A DNA stretch of 64,000 nt from an uncultured Eubacterium sp. (lineage in GTDB: Bacteria; Bacillota; Clostridia; Lachnospirales; Lachnospiraceae). Shown here one piece after another: positions 43,950 to 53,435 of this stretch; position 1 is the first letter of the stretch; the number at the start of each line of letters is the position of its first letter. Both the position numbers and the translations under genes were made by a program. The DNA lies in NCBI GenBank assembly GCA_934351445.1, contig CAKRIZ010000005.1:1-64000 (forward strand), written 5' to 3'. The notes under the pieces were generated by a model. The model made no database searches and had not been told where the DNA came from. It saw nothing but the letters and a program-made list of their open reading frames with translations.

Positions 43950-45326
43950 ATGACAGACGACAAACAAAAACAGCGCATCCGACGTTCGGATTGGGACATC
44001 CGTCCATATCTGGCGATCGGTGTACTGATCTTTCTCGTATTTTGCTGTTGCATCATTGTGTTTACAGTGATTTTCAAATATGCAGCATTAAAAAACGCAT
44101 GTTCTGTGATGCTGGGGGTGCTGCAGCCGATATTGATCGGCGCGGTGCTCGGCTACCTGTTCAATCCGCTTATGAGGCGGATCGATGAGGGCTTATGCGG
44201 ACTTATTTTACCGAAGGTAAATAAAAAAGAGAAGGTAAAGCATACGATCCGCACGATCTCGAGTATACTCACGGTAGTGATCTTTCTGATGTTGTTTGGT
44301 CTGATCATCTATATGGTCGTACCGGCGCTCATACAGAGTATTATGAACCTGGTGAATACGATGTCAGCGAATGTGGAGAACTTTATCGAATGGTATAATA
44401 ATCTGCAATTTCCGGGCAAGCATGACGGAAACTGGGAGGCTTATTTATTAACGGCGACTGATTACCTTGAAAACTGGTTCCAGACCTCAATTCTGCCAAA
44501 GATGAACAGTTATGTGCAGACATTGACACTCAGCGCAATCAATATGGTTGTACTGCTGAAAAACGTTGTCATTGGACTGATCGTATCGGTCTATGTGATG
44601 ATTGACAAGGAGCGCTTTGAAGGTCAGGCAAAAAAGATTATTTTTGCGATTGTGCCAACCAAGCAGGCAAATATGCTCGTGCATACAGCGCACCGTATCG
44701 ATGAGATCTTTGGTGGCTTTATTATAGGAAAGATCATTGATTCAATCATTATTGGTATCATCTGCTTTATCGGTTGCTGGATCCTGAAGATGCCATATAC
44801 ACTGCTCGTCAGCGTGATCGTAGGTGTCACGAATGTGATCCCATTCTTTGGACCACTGATCGGGGCTGTGCCCTGTGTGATTATCGTTACGATTACAGAT
44901 CCGATGCATGGTCTGTATCTGCTGATTTTTATACTGATTCTGCAGCAGGTAGACGGTAACATTATCGGACCGAAGATCCTCGGGGACTCAACGGGACTTT
45001 CGTCCTTCTGGGTTATCTTTGCAATCATGGTCGGCAGTGGATTGTTCGGGTTTGTCGGTATGTTGTTTGGTGTGCCGACATTTGCAGTGATCTACTACCT
45101 GATCCAGCAGTTGATCGCTTATCTGCTCAAACGGCGTGAACTGCCGGTGAATTCATTGGAATATACGCAGGTGACGCATGTAGATCCGCAGACGAAGGAA
45201 CTGCATACGGACGACTGGGTGCACAATGAGCCATTTCATTTCGGAGGAAAGAAAAAAAAGGTTTCCAAGCAGGCAGACAGCCCGGATATGCAGGAACATC
45301 AGACAGAAGACCATAAGGAAAATTAG
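43950..45326 (+). CDS. AI-2E family (PerM/YdiK-like) permease
   Basis: A 458-residue membrane protein with about eight helices, starting with ILAIGVLIFLVFCCCIIVF-like and containing VGVTNVIPFFGPLIGAVP and QQVDGNIIGPKILGDSTGL, the two family hallmarks. It has an extended polar C-terminus (KKKVSKQADSPDMQEHQTED). Members export AI-2 or carry other substrates. The frame opens at 43860, but AAAGGAG is 8 nt before ATG 43950. Confidence 0.9.
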   Translation: MTDDKQKQRIRRSDWDIRPYLAIGVLIFLVFCCCIIVFTVIFKYAALKNACSVMLGVLQPILIGAVLGYLFNPLMRRIDEGLCGLILPKVNKKEKVKHTIRTISSILTVVIFLMLFGLIIYMVVPALIQSIMNLVNTMSANVENFIEWYNNLQFPGKHDGNWEAYLLTATDYLENWFQTSILPKMNSYVQTLTLSAINMVVLLKNVVIGLIVSVYVMIDKERFEGQAKKIIFAIVPTKQANMLVHTAHRIDEIFGGFIIGKIIDSIIIGIICFIGCWILKMPYTLLVSVIVGVTNVIPFFGPLIGAVPCVIIVTITDPMHGLYLLIFILILQQVDGNIIGPKILGDSTGLSSFWVIFAIMVGSGLFGFVGMLFGVPTFAVIYYLIQQLIAYLLKRRELPVNSLEYTQVTHVDPQTKELHTDDWVHNEPFHFGGKKKKVSKQADSPDMQEHQTEDHKEN

Positions 45327-45330
45327 CCGG

Positions 45331-45356
45331 AAAAGGCAGCGGTTCGCTGCCTTTTT
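45331..45356 (+). terminator. Terminator
   Basis: AAAAGGCAGCG and CGCTGCCTTTTT form an 11-bp stem with a 3-nt loop and a T run just after the permease stop. Confidence 0.9.
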
Positions 45357-45381
45357 CGTTGTCTTTTCTTCGGTTAAATTT

Positions 45382-45410
45382 TTGACATGAACGAATCCGT
45401 ATGGTAAGAT
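45382..45410 (+). promoter_or_regulatory. Promoter of the TPR/P-loop gene
   Basis: TTGACA (45382-45387), 17-bp spacer, TAAGAT (45405-45410). The leader of about 95 nt contains the inverted pair GGTACC/GGTACC around 45451-45468. Confidence 0.7.
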
Positions 45411-45512
45411 AATGATACGTATACCTAGATATAGCATACGATGAATAGCTGGTACCGACAACTGGTACCAGATCATGTGAAATAAAGTACAGTTCTGTAC
45501 GAGGTGGACATT

Positions 45513-48107
45513 TTGGATAAGTACGAATATAAGTTAAAACTAGATGAGATAGAGACGCTCGCCGGACAGAAAAACTATGCGGCAGCGGCGCAGATTGCTG
45601 ATGGGATCAATTGGCGAAAGGTGCGCAATGTGAATTCTCTGATGCTGGTCGGGGAGATCTACCAGCAGAACGGGCGTTATGAGGATAGTAAAGAGCTGTT
45701 TCTCATGGCATATGACAGATCTCCGATTGGAAAGAAGATTATTTATCGACTGGCTGAGATTGCAATTGAGGCCAAGCAGTTTGATGAGGCACAGGAGTAT
45801 TATGATGAATTTGTTGAGATCGCGCCTCACGATACACTCAAATACATCCTGCGCTATCATCTGAGCCGTGCAAAAGGCGAACCGATTACGGAACAGATCG
45901 CTATTCTGAGCGAACTGAAGGAGCAGGAATATACCGAGGAATGGGCATTTGAATTGGCGTATCTGTATCATCAGGCCGGTATGACGGACAAGTGTATCGA
46001 GGCATGTGATGAGCTGATCCTGTGGTTTGGTGACGGACCTTATGTAGAGAAGGCATTGGAACTGAAGATGCTTTATCAGCCGCTCAGTCCGGATCAGGAA
46101 GAAAAATACAGACAATTTCGCAAAAAGAGAGATGGTATTATTGAAGTACGGCCGGATGAATATCTGGAATCCGGCGAGATCATCAATGATACGATTGATA
46201 TTCCTGAAGTACAGGTCAATGCGGATCGTTATAATACACAGAATCTGCAGGAGGAACTCGCGCGCGGTATCCAGCAGATTATGGATGCCACGGAAAAAGA
46301 GACGGTACACGATACGATGGATTCGATCAAAAAGATGGTGGAGGAGATCCCGTATTTACAGCCGCTGCTGTCGGAGGAGCGACCGGCCACGGAGCAGGAA
46401 CTGCCGGCGGAATATGAGACAGATGAAGAGATCGATGGTTCCCTGAACCTGAATTTTCAGGAGATCTTAGAAGAAGAATACGATGGCCAGATCTCACTGT
46501 CACTGCCCGAGCGCAGCGAGCAGGAGCCACAGGTCAGGGGTCAGATGACGATCGAGGATATACTGGCAGAGTGGGAAAAAACAAAACGAGCTGCAGAGGC
46601 TGCGATGGAAGACGCACAGCAGCGCAAGCTGGAATCGGCAAAAGCGCGTGCCTTGCAGGAGGCAGGCGATATCATGGATCGTCTGACTGCCGTGATTCCG
46701 CAACTGGATGCCGGGGCTACGACCAAGGAACTTGTGGAGCAGGCGTATGAGAATCAGTCACCGGAATCGGTGGAGCGTGCATCGCGTGCGCTGGCAGATG
46801 CCAATGAATGTCTGCAGCAGCAGATTGACCGTCTGCAGGGTGAGGTGGATGAAGTCCCTGCCACATCATCAATTGATGATGCACTGGCAGCAGAATTAGC
46901 AGCAGAAGGCCTGGAGATGTATGAGGATGATGTCCCGGCAGCATCGGACGTACCGCAGGAGGCAGAGACCTTGGATGAGCCGGAACCTGCGCAGCCACAG
47001 CAGTCGGTAGTCAGCCGCGAGCTGAAGCATCCGGTGAAGATGACGTCGGCGGCAGCCTCTTTTCCGGATATATCGCAGATTCTGTCAACGAAGCCTTTTC
47101 ATGGGGAGGCTGTGGCAGAACCAGAGGCAGAGATGCACACAGAGCCGGCAGCCGATGCCGATACCAAGGCAGCCGATACCGATACCGAGGCAGCCGATGA
47201 GGATGACCACTTTGGCAAGATGATGTCTGACTGGGAAGCGATGAAGGATCCCACGACTCCGTTACCGGAGATCAATATGGATCTGTTTGGTGAGAATGAG
47301 AAGCAGGAGGAAACACACACACCGTCCCTGTTCAACGGTATTCATAAGTTCGACACAGAGATGGCAAAGCGTTTCTCCTATTTTACAAAAGTAGATGGCA
47401 TGGAAGCACAGATTTGCCGCGCGCTGACAGGATGCGGGGCGTATCTGGATGGCATGAATCCAGGTGCTTATGGCAATCTGGTGATCGAAGGTGCATCAGG
47501 CTGTGGCAAGACGATGCTGGCGACCAATCTGGTCAAGACACTGCAGCAGAAGACACACAAGCCGGGGAAGCAGATTGGCAAGATCAACGGGGATGCACTT
47601 AACCACAAGGATATTCCGGCTTTGCTTGAAAAGATCGCAGGGGGTTGTTTGATCATAGAGCGTGTGGGCGAATTATCCAGGGAGACAGAGGGCAGGCTGT
47701 CCATGTATCTGGCAGAACATCCGGGTGAATTACTGGTGATTCTCGAAGATTCTAAGGATGAGATCAATAAGGCACTGGGACGGCATGAGGGATTTGCGCA
47801 AAAATTTGGGCAAAAGATCTCAATTCCATACTTTACAAATGATGAGCTGGTAGAATTTGCTAAGACCTATGCTGCGGAGAACGGCTACGGCATTGATGCG
47901 ATGGCTGTGCTGGCGCTGTATAAGCGTATCAGCAGTATCCAGAAGCTGGATCAGGCGACAACGCTTGTGGAGGTCAAGGAGATTGTAGACGAGGCAATCG
48001 ACCACGTGGAAAGAGGCAGCCTGAAGAAGATGTTTGGTATTCTTACTTCCAAGCGCTACGATGAAAATAATTATGTAGTACTTCGTGAGAAGGATTTTGA
48101 GGAATAA
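45513..48107 (+). CDS. TPR protein with C-terminal P-loop ATPase
   Basis: An 864-residue protein. The N-terminal 220 residues are TPR-like helices (SLMLVGEIYQQNGRYEDSKE, YRLAEIAIEAKQFDEAQEYY). A long acidic, low-complexity middle (about 220-610) includes AADADTKAADTDTEAADEDD. The C-terminal 250 residues hold an AAA-like domain with Walker A IEGASGCGKTMLATNL and helix bundle to the end. The start is TTG 45513, 5 nt after GAGGTGG; GTG 45504 lies in that site. Likely an assembly or regulatory ATPase; partner unknown. Confidence 0.8.
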   Translation: MDKYEYKLKLDEIETLAGQKNYAAAAQIADGINWRKVRNVNSLMLVGEIYQQNGRYEDSKELFLMAYDRSPIGKKIIYRLAEIAIEAKQFDEAQEYYDEFVEIAPHDTLKYILRYHLSRAKGEPITEQIAILSELKEQEYTEEWAFELAYLYHQAGMTDKCIEACDELILWFGDGPYVEKALELKMLYQPLSPDQEEKYRQFRKKRDGIIEVRPDEYLESGEIINDTIDIPEVQVNADRYNTQNLQEELARGIQQIMDATEKETVHDTMDSIKKMVEEIPYLQPLLSEERPATEQELPAEYETDEEIDGSLNLNFQEILEEEYDGQISLSLPERSEQEPQVRGQMTIEDILAEWEKTKRAAEAAMEDAQQRKLESAKARALQEAGDIMDRLTAVIPQLDAGATTKELVEQAYENQSPESVERASRALADANECLQQQIDRLQGEVDEVPATSSIDDALAAELAAEGLEMYEDDVPAASDVPQEAETLDEPEPAQPQQSVVSRELKHPVKMTSAAASFPDISQILSTKPFHGEAVAEPEAEMHTEPAADADTKAADTDTEAADEDDHFGKMMSDWEAMKDPTTPLPEINMDLFGENEKQEETHTPSLFNGIHKFDTEMAKRFSYFTKVDGMEAQICRALTGCGAYLDGMNPGAYGNLVIEGASGCGKTMLATNLVKTLQQKTHKPGKQIGKINGDALNHKDIPALLEKIAGGCLIIERVGELSRETEGRLSMYLAEHPGELLVILEDSKDEINKALGRHEGFAQKFGQKISIPYFTNDELVEFAKTYAAENGYGIDAMAVLALYKRISSIQKLDQATTLVEVKEIVDEAIDHVERGSLKKMFGILTSKRYDENNYVVLREKDFEE

Positions 48108-48138
48108 GTAATAACTGATAGTATAAGGGGGCAAAGCG

Positions 48139-50043
48139 ATGGGGAATTTTACAGAACTGGACATGTATCTGTTCGGACAGGCGACGCACTACGACATTTA
48201 TAAGAAATTCGGTGCACACTGCATGACGGTCAAGCGGAAACAGGGTGTGATGTTTGATCTGTGGGCACCGGGGGCAAAGCGTGTGTGGGTCATTGGTACA
48301 TTTAATGACTGGAATGAGACGAAGCATGAGATGGAGCGGCTCGAACCGACGGAGTGCGGTATCTATGAGTTGTTTATTCCGGGTGTTAAATTGGGGGATA
48401 TGTATAAATATCTGATTGAGGGTGAGGACGGAGAGATGTATTACAAAGCTGATCCGTATGCAAACGAAGCGGAATTGCGCCCCGGCACAGCATCTGTAGT
48501 GGCAGATATCGACCATTTTGTGTGGACAGATGAGGAGTGGATGGAGTCACGTGCACAGAAGAATGTATATCGTGAGCCGATGTCCATTCTGGAGGTACAC
48601 CCGGGTTCGTGGATGCGTCATCCTTGCCGTGAGGACGATGGATTTTACAGCTATCGGGAGCTGGCGAAGTCACTGATTAAATATGTAAAGCAGATGGGTT
48701 ATACCCATGTGGAGCTGATGGGCATCTCCGAGTATCCGTTTGACGGTTCCTGGGGTTATCAGGTGACCGGATACTATGCACCGACTTCACGTTACGGCTC
48801 ACCGGAGGATTTTGCATATCTGGTTGACCAGCTTCACAAGCATAAGATCGGTGTCATCTTAGACTGGGTGCCTGCACACTTCCCCCGTGATGCGCATGGA
48901 CTGGCGAATTTTGACGGTACCTGTCTGTATGAATATGCGGATCCCCGTATGGGAGAGCATCCGGACTGGGGAACAAAGATCTTTAATTATGGCAAAAATG
49001 AAGTGAAGAACTTCCTGATTGGCAGTGCGCTCATGTGGATTGAGCATTATCATGTAGACGGACTGCGTGTGGATGCTGTCGCATCGATGCTCTATCTGGA
49101 TTATGGCAAGGAAGATGGCCAGTGGGTCGCAAATAAATACGGTGAGAATAAAAATCTCGAAGCGATTGAGTTTTTCAAACATATCAATACATTGATTACC
49201 GGGCGCAATCAGGGAGCTGTCATGATTGCAGAGGAGTCTACCGCATGGCCGATGGTCACTGGCAAGGCAGAAGATGGTGGGTTGAACTTCTCGTTGAAGT
49301 GGAATATGGGCTGGATGCATGATTTCCTTGATTATATGAAGCTGGATCCTTATTTCCGCAAGAATAATCATTACAAGATGACATTTGCGATGAGCTATAA
49401 TGAGAGTGAGCGTTACATACTCGTATTATCGCATGATGAGGTCGTACATCTAAAATGTTCGATGATCAATAAAATGCCTGGAGACGAGAATTCCAAATTT
49501 GCGAATCTGCGGCTGGCATATACTTATTTTATGCTGCATCCGGGCAAGAAGCTGTTGTTCATGGGACAAGATTTTGCACAGCTGCGTGAGTGGAGTGAGG
49601 ATCGTGAGCTCGACTGGTATCTGCTGGCAGAGAAGCCACATCAGCAGATCCATGATTACATGAAGGAACTGCTGCATCTGTACAAGAAATATCCGGCGAT
49701 GTATGAACTGGATCATGAGAGCAATGGTTTTGAATGGATCAATGCAGATGATAAGGAACGCAGTATCTACAGCTTTATCCGCAAATCTTCAGACGGTAAG
49801 AAGTGTCTGATCTGTGTACTGAACTTTACGCCGGTCGCACGCCCGGATTATCGTGTAGGTGTGCCACAGGCAGGCAGCTACAGACTGATCTTAAACTCTG
49901 ATGAGGAGCGTTTTGGTGGTACAGGAGCGGAGCATCCGAAGCGTTTTACAGCAAAAAAAGGAGAGTGGGATGGACAGCCTTATTCGGTAGGTTATCCGCT
50001 GGCTCCGTTTGGCGCGGTTGTTTTTGCATTTAATTACAAATAA
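48139..50043 (+). CDS. glgB: 1,4-alpha-glucan branching enzyme
   Basis: A 634-residue GH13 enzyme. An N-terminal CBM48 (about 25-110, GVMFDLWAPGAKRVWVIGTF) precedes the barrel: DWVPAHFPRDAHGL, DGLRVDAVASMLYLDYGK (nucleophile Asp), IAEESTAWP (acid Glu) and LSHDEVVHLK (Asp). A C-terminal beta domain follows. It forms alpha-1,6 branches in glycogen. No other glg genes are adjacent, so it seems to be alone here. Confidence 0.95.
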   Translation: MGNFTELDMYLFGQATHYDIYKKFGAHCMTVKRKQGVMFDLWAPGAKRVWVIGTFNDWNETKHEMERLEPTECGIYELFIPGVKLGDMYKYLIEGEDGEMYYKADPYANEAELRPGTASVVADIDHFVWTDEEWMESRAQKNVYREPMSILEVHPGSWMRHPCREDDGFYSYRELAKSLIKYVKQMGYTHVELMGISEYPFDGSWGYQVTGYYAPTSRYGSPEDFAYLVDQLHKHKIGVILDWVPAHFPRDAHGLANFDGTCLYEYADPRMGEHPDWGTKIFNYGKNEVKNFLIGSALMWIEHYHVDGLRVDAVASMLYLDYGKEDGQWVANKYGENKNLEAIEFFKHINTLITGRNQGAVMIAEESTAWPMVTGKAEDGGLNFSLKWNMGWMHDFLDYMKLDPYFRKNNHYKMTFAMSYNESERYILVLSHDEVVHLKCSMINKMPGDENSKFANLRLAYTYFMLHPGKKLLFMGQDFAQLREWSEDRELDWYLLAEKPHQQIHDYMKELLHLYKKYPAMYELDHESNGFEWINADDKERSIYSFIRKSSDGKKCLICVLNFTPVARPDYRVGVPQAGSYRLILNSDEERFGGTGAEHPKRFTAKKGEWDGQPYSVGYPLAPFGAVVFAFNYK

Positions 50044-50094
50044 AGGATGAGATGTAACTGTGAGGGTACTGAACAGTTACGATGAGATTGTGAA

Positions 50095-50128
50095 TTAGGG
50101 TCACCTGTGCGGTGGCTCTAATTTTTTT
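50095..50128 (+). terminator. Probable terminator
   Basis: TTAGGGTCACC and GGTGGCTCTAA pair with two G-T type mismatches, followed by TTTTTTT. It ends the glgB transcript. Confidence 0.65.
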
Positions 50129-50178
50129 GTGTATACTGACCGAAATAAATGACAGTCACAGAGTAGGAGGACGTCGAT

Positions 50179-53100
50179 ATGCAGATCGAACAGAATGGTG
50201 CAATCAATGCAAAAGGAATCTTTGGAAAGGCACAGGTGAGTGGTGGATATGGGACGGATATGCATTCCGGGGAGGATCAGGTACGTGTGGTATCCCAGGG
50301 AATCGTCAGGGGTTCTGCGCCACAGACACAGACCGTGACTTATGGCAGGCCGGAAAAGGATCAGGGAAAAGCAGCTGTGAACGGAGCGGTCGAAGAGATC
50401 ATGGCCGATGCAGCCTCCAAGGATGCCGTGCAACAGAAAAATGAGATGGTTGTCGGCGTCCATAAAATGACAGCAGAACATGCCGATGAGATCGAAAACG
50501 ATGGATTTTCACTGCCCGATACGGATATTCATACGATCGTGACGGAGACGGATAAGATACAGGCACAGCTGGCAAAGGCAGGTAAAGATACGAGTTATTT
50601 TACGGATACGCCAAGTGAGGCCCAGCTAGAAGCCATGGCAGGTTCAGCAGCGCTCGCAGCACAGTATGCGCAGGCATTTGCACAGTCGCAGGACTTACAG
50701 CCGCTGGATGAGGGCGGTATCAAATATATGCTGGATAATGAACTGGAGCCGACGATCGGCAATCTGTACTATGCACAGTACAATGGTGGCAGAGAACAGG
50801 TGGAGCAGCCGGATGAGACACTGGATGACGAGGCGATCACCGCGCAGATCACGCAGGTAGTGATCGCTGCGGGGCTGACTCCTGCGCCGGAGAATATTCA
50901 GGCTGGAAAATGGCTGGCAGCCAATGATCTGGCTGTGACAGCCGGTCATATGAATACGCTGGTGGCGCTGCAGGATCTGCAGCTTCCGCCGCAGGAGGCA
51001 CAGGTCGTGACAGCGATGGCAGAGGCTGTCTCCGAGGGCAGGGAACCGGCGCAGGCATATCTGGTGCAGGATGCGTCGTGGCAGTCGCAGGCGCAACAAG
51101 CCACAGAGGTCATCGAACAGGTGACAGATGAGGATCTCTCTTATGTCATCGAGCATGGCCAGGAACTGACGATCGACAATCTGCGCGAGGCGCATCGGCT
51201 GAACGAGGCTGGAGCGGCATCAAATCAGACAGCGGCAGATGGCGCCGACAGCGCGGGAGACATGGCTGATGCGTCCCGGAAAGGGCTGAGTCTGATTGAA
51301 GCACGCCGCATTCTGGAGGAGACGCGGCTGGTGATGACAACGGAGGCAAACTACGGTCTGATCAAGCGAGGTATGGAGATCGATACGAGGCCGCTGGCAC
51401 AGCTCGTTGAAGATCTGCGGCAGCAGGAGCAGAACTATTATAAAGAATTGTTAGCAGCCGATGGCAGTGTGGTGGCTGATGAGCAGATTACGACATTTCA
51501 GCAGACGATCGAGATTGCAGAGCAGCTGCGGGGAATGCCTGCCTATGCGTTGGGCAGTGACTTATATCATGGGACTCCGAAGAGTCTGCATGAGGCCGGA
51601 GCACAACTGCAATCCAGGCTGGAGGCAGCGGGAGAAGCCTATGAGACTCTGATGACTGCGCCGCGCAGTGATATGGGCGATTCGATCAAAAAGGCATTTC
51701 GCAATGTAGATGATATTTTACAGGAGATAGAAATGGAGCCGACAGCGGCCAATGCCCGTGCCGTGCGGATTCTGGCTTATAATCAGATGGAGATCACTCC
51801 GGATTCCGTTACGCAGATGAAGCTGGCCGACCGACAGGTGCAGGAGGCGTTCGACAGCCTGAAACCGGCTGTTGTACGTGAGATGATCCGTGACGGCATC
51901 AATCCACTGCAGATGGATATCAACGAACTGAATGAGCAGGCTCAGATGATCCGCGCAGACATTGGTGGAGCGGATGATTTGACCAAATTTAGTGAGTATT
52001 TATGGAAATTAGAACAAAACCATTCTATTTCACAGGAAGAACGAGATTCCTATATCGGTATTTACCGGCTGATCCATCAGGTAGAGGTCGGAGATGGGGC
52101 AGCAATCGGTGCGCTGGTACAGCAGGGAGCGCCACTTACGATGGAGAATCTGCTGCGTGCGGTGCGAAGTGGCAAAAAAAGTGGCATGGAATATACCGTC
52201 GATGATCAATTTGGTGGTGTGGCTAAAAAGAGTAATGGTACATCGATCTCGGATCAGATCCTGTCTGCCTATCAGACGGAATGTTTCCGGGAAGTACAGA
52301 AGATCGCACAGGAGCCGGAGCAGTTTGCAGATCTGTTGGCCGGTCAGAAGTGGCGTGAGATGACGCCGGAGCAGCTACTCGAATATCTACAGCAGTCAGC
52401 GCCGGATACGGTGTCTGATGACACGACACAGGCGGCTGGGCGGAGGGAAGTGCTCCAACAGATGCAGGAGGCAGCTGCGTGCAGTACGCAGGTCTATGAG
52501 ATGCTGGAGACATATGATGTTCCCGTGACAGTTAATCATGTACTGGCGATGCAGCAGATGCTGAGCAATCCCAATGATGCCTTGCGGCGTTTATTCGGTC
52601 TGACAGATGAGATGAAGCAGATAGATGATACGGTGATTGATCGGGCAACAAAGGACGATTTACTGGATGAGATTGCCAAGGCAAAAGAGGAGATCCTGCA
52701 CAAGATAGGTGAGCATACCCAGACACCGGAAGAACTGGCGGATGCGCAGCAGACACTGGCAGAAGTAGCTGAGCATTGTGGGCAGACGGTGCTGCGCGAG
52801 GGTATGACGAGCCTGGATGTACGCCAATATCAGATGATGACCGCACAGTTGCAGCTCGGTGCGCAGCTGGCGCGGGAGGAACGCTATCAGATCCCGATCC
52901 TGACAAGTGAGGGTGTGATGGGTGTCAATGTCCGCATTGTGCGCTCTAGTGAGAAAAAGGGCCGTGTGCGTGTGACGATGGACAGTGCTGCTTATGGAAA
53001 AGTGGCAGCAGAACTGCAGGCGACAGACCGCGGTGTCAAGGGCTATTTTGCATCGGATTCCAGGGCGGGGGCGGATCGTCTGCAACAGGAACTGCCCCGT

Positions 53101-53319
53101 ATGAACGAGTTGTTGGCAGAAGGAGAGCCGGATGTGGATAACCATGAGATTCATGCGATCTATAGTGGACATCTCGATCTGGTCAGGTTCGAACTGGCAG
53201 AGACCCCGGATGAGGGTGCGCCTGATGCACAGACCATGGAGATCCAGACGAAGGAGTTGTATGGCATGGCGGAAAAAGTCGTTCGTTTTTTGCAGGAAGG
53301 GATTACGAAAGAAGCCTGA
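50179..53319 (+). CDS. Large uncharacterised protein of the flagellar region
   Basis: A 1046-residue, mostly helical soluble protein. No signal peptide or membrane helix. Segments of about 60-90 residues with NLYYAQYNGG, LTIDNLREAHRLN, PLTMENLLRAVRSG and PVTVNHVLAMQQML look like repeats of one motif (hydrophobic, Thr/Ile, then Asn-Leu-helix). The C-terminal part, about 900-1000, resembles a compact beta domain (GVMGVNVRIVRSSEKKGRVRV), as in hook-length control proteins. I suspect a DUF6240-type or FliK-related role, but only position before flagellin supports it. GGAGG is 8 nt upstream. Confidence 0.65.
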   Translation: MQIEQNGAINAKGIFGKAQVSGGYGTDMHSGEDQVRVVSQGIVRGSAPQTQTVTYGRPEKDQGKAAVNGAVEEIMADAASKDAVQQKNEMVVGVHKMTAEHADEIENDGFSLPDTDIHTIVTETDKIQAQLAKAGKDTSYFTDTPSEAQLEAMAGSAALAAQYAQAFAQSQDLQPLDEGGIKYMLDNELEPTIGNLYYAQYNGGREQVEQPDETLDDEAITAQITQVVIAAGLTPAPENIQAGKWLAANDLAVTAGHMNTLVALQDLQLPPQEAQVVTAMAEAVSEGREPAQAYLVQDASWQSQAQQATEVIEQVTDEDLSYVIEHGQELTIDNLREAHRLNEAGAASNQTAADGADSAGDMADASRKGLSLIEARRILEETRLVMTTEANYGLIKRGMEIDTRPLAQLVEDLRQQEQNYYKELLAADGSVVADEQITTFQQTIEIAEQLRGMPAYALGSDLYHGTPKSLHEAGAQLQSRLEAAGEAYETLMTAPRSDMGDSIKKAFRNVDDILQEIEMEPTAANARAVRILAYNQMEITPDSVTQMKLADRQVQEAFDSLKPAVVREMIRDGINPLQMDINELNEQAQMIRADIGGADDLTKFSEYLWKLEQNHSISQEERDSYIGIYRLIHQVEVGDGAAIGALVQQGAPLTMENLLRAVRSGKKSGMEYTVDDQFGGVAKKSNGTSISDQILSAYQTECFREVQKIAQEPEQFADLLAGQKWREMTPEQLLEYLQQSAPDTVSDDTTQAAGRREVLQQMQEAAACSTQVYEMLETYDVPVTVNHVLAMQQMLSNPNDALRRLFGLTDEMKQIDDTVIDRATKDDLLDEIAKAKEEILHKIGEHTQTPEELADAQQTLAEVAEHCGQTVLREGMTSLDVRQYQMMTAQLQLGAQLAREERYQIPILTSEGVMGVNVRIVRSSEKKGRVRVTMDSAAYGKVAAELQATDRGVKGYFASDSRAGADRLQQELPRMNELLAEGEPDVDNHEIHAIYSGHLDLVRFELAETPDEGAPDAQTMEIQTKELYGMAEKVVRFLQEGITKEA

Positions 53320-53330
53320 TCCTCCGATAT
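53304..53330 (+). promoter_or_regulatory. Possible sigma-D (sigma-28) promoter of flagellin
   Basis: CCGATAT at 53324-53330 matches the sigma-D -10. The -35 at 16-bp spacing is TACG, poor against TAAA. It gives a leader of about 98 nt before flagellin. Promoters of this class are expected for flagellin, but the -35 is weak. Confidence 0.4.
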
Positions 53331-53435
53331 AAGTTCTGAGATAGGAAAATTTAGAAATATACGGTGACACGGATCGTCGCCGGTTGAATATAGAATAGCA
53401 GGGAAGCGCACAGAGAAAATAAGAGGTGCCAAAAC

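Noticed and set aside
50120..50150. Sigma-D promoter before the large flagellar-region protein (TAAT, then CCGAAAT)
   Set aside because: Spacing and both elements are off consensus; not strong enough to list.
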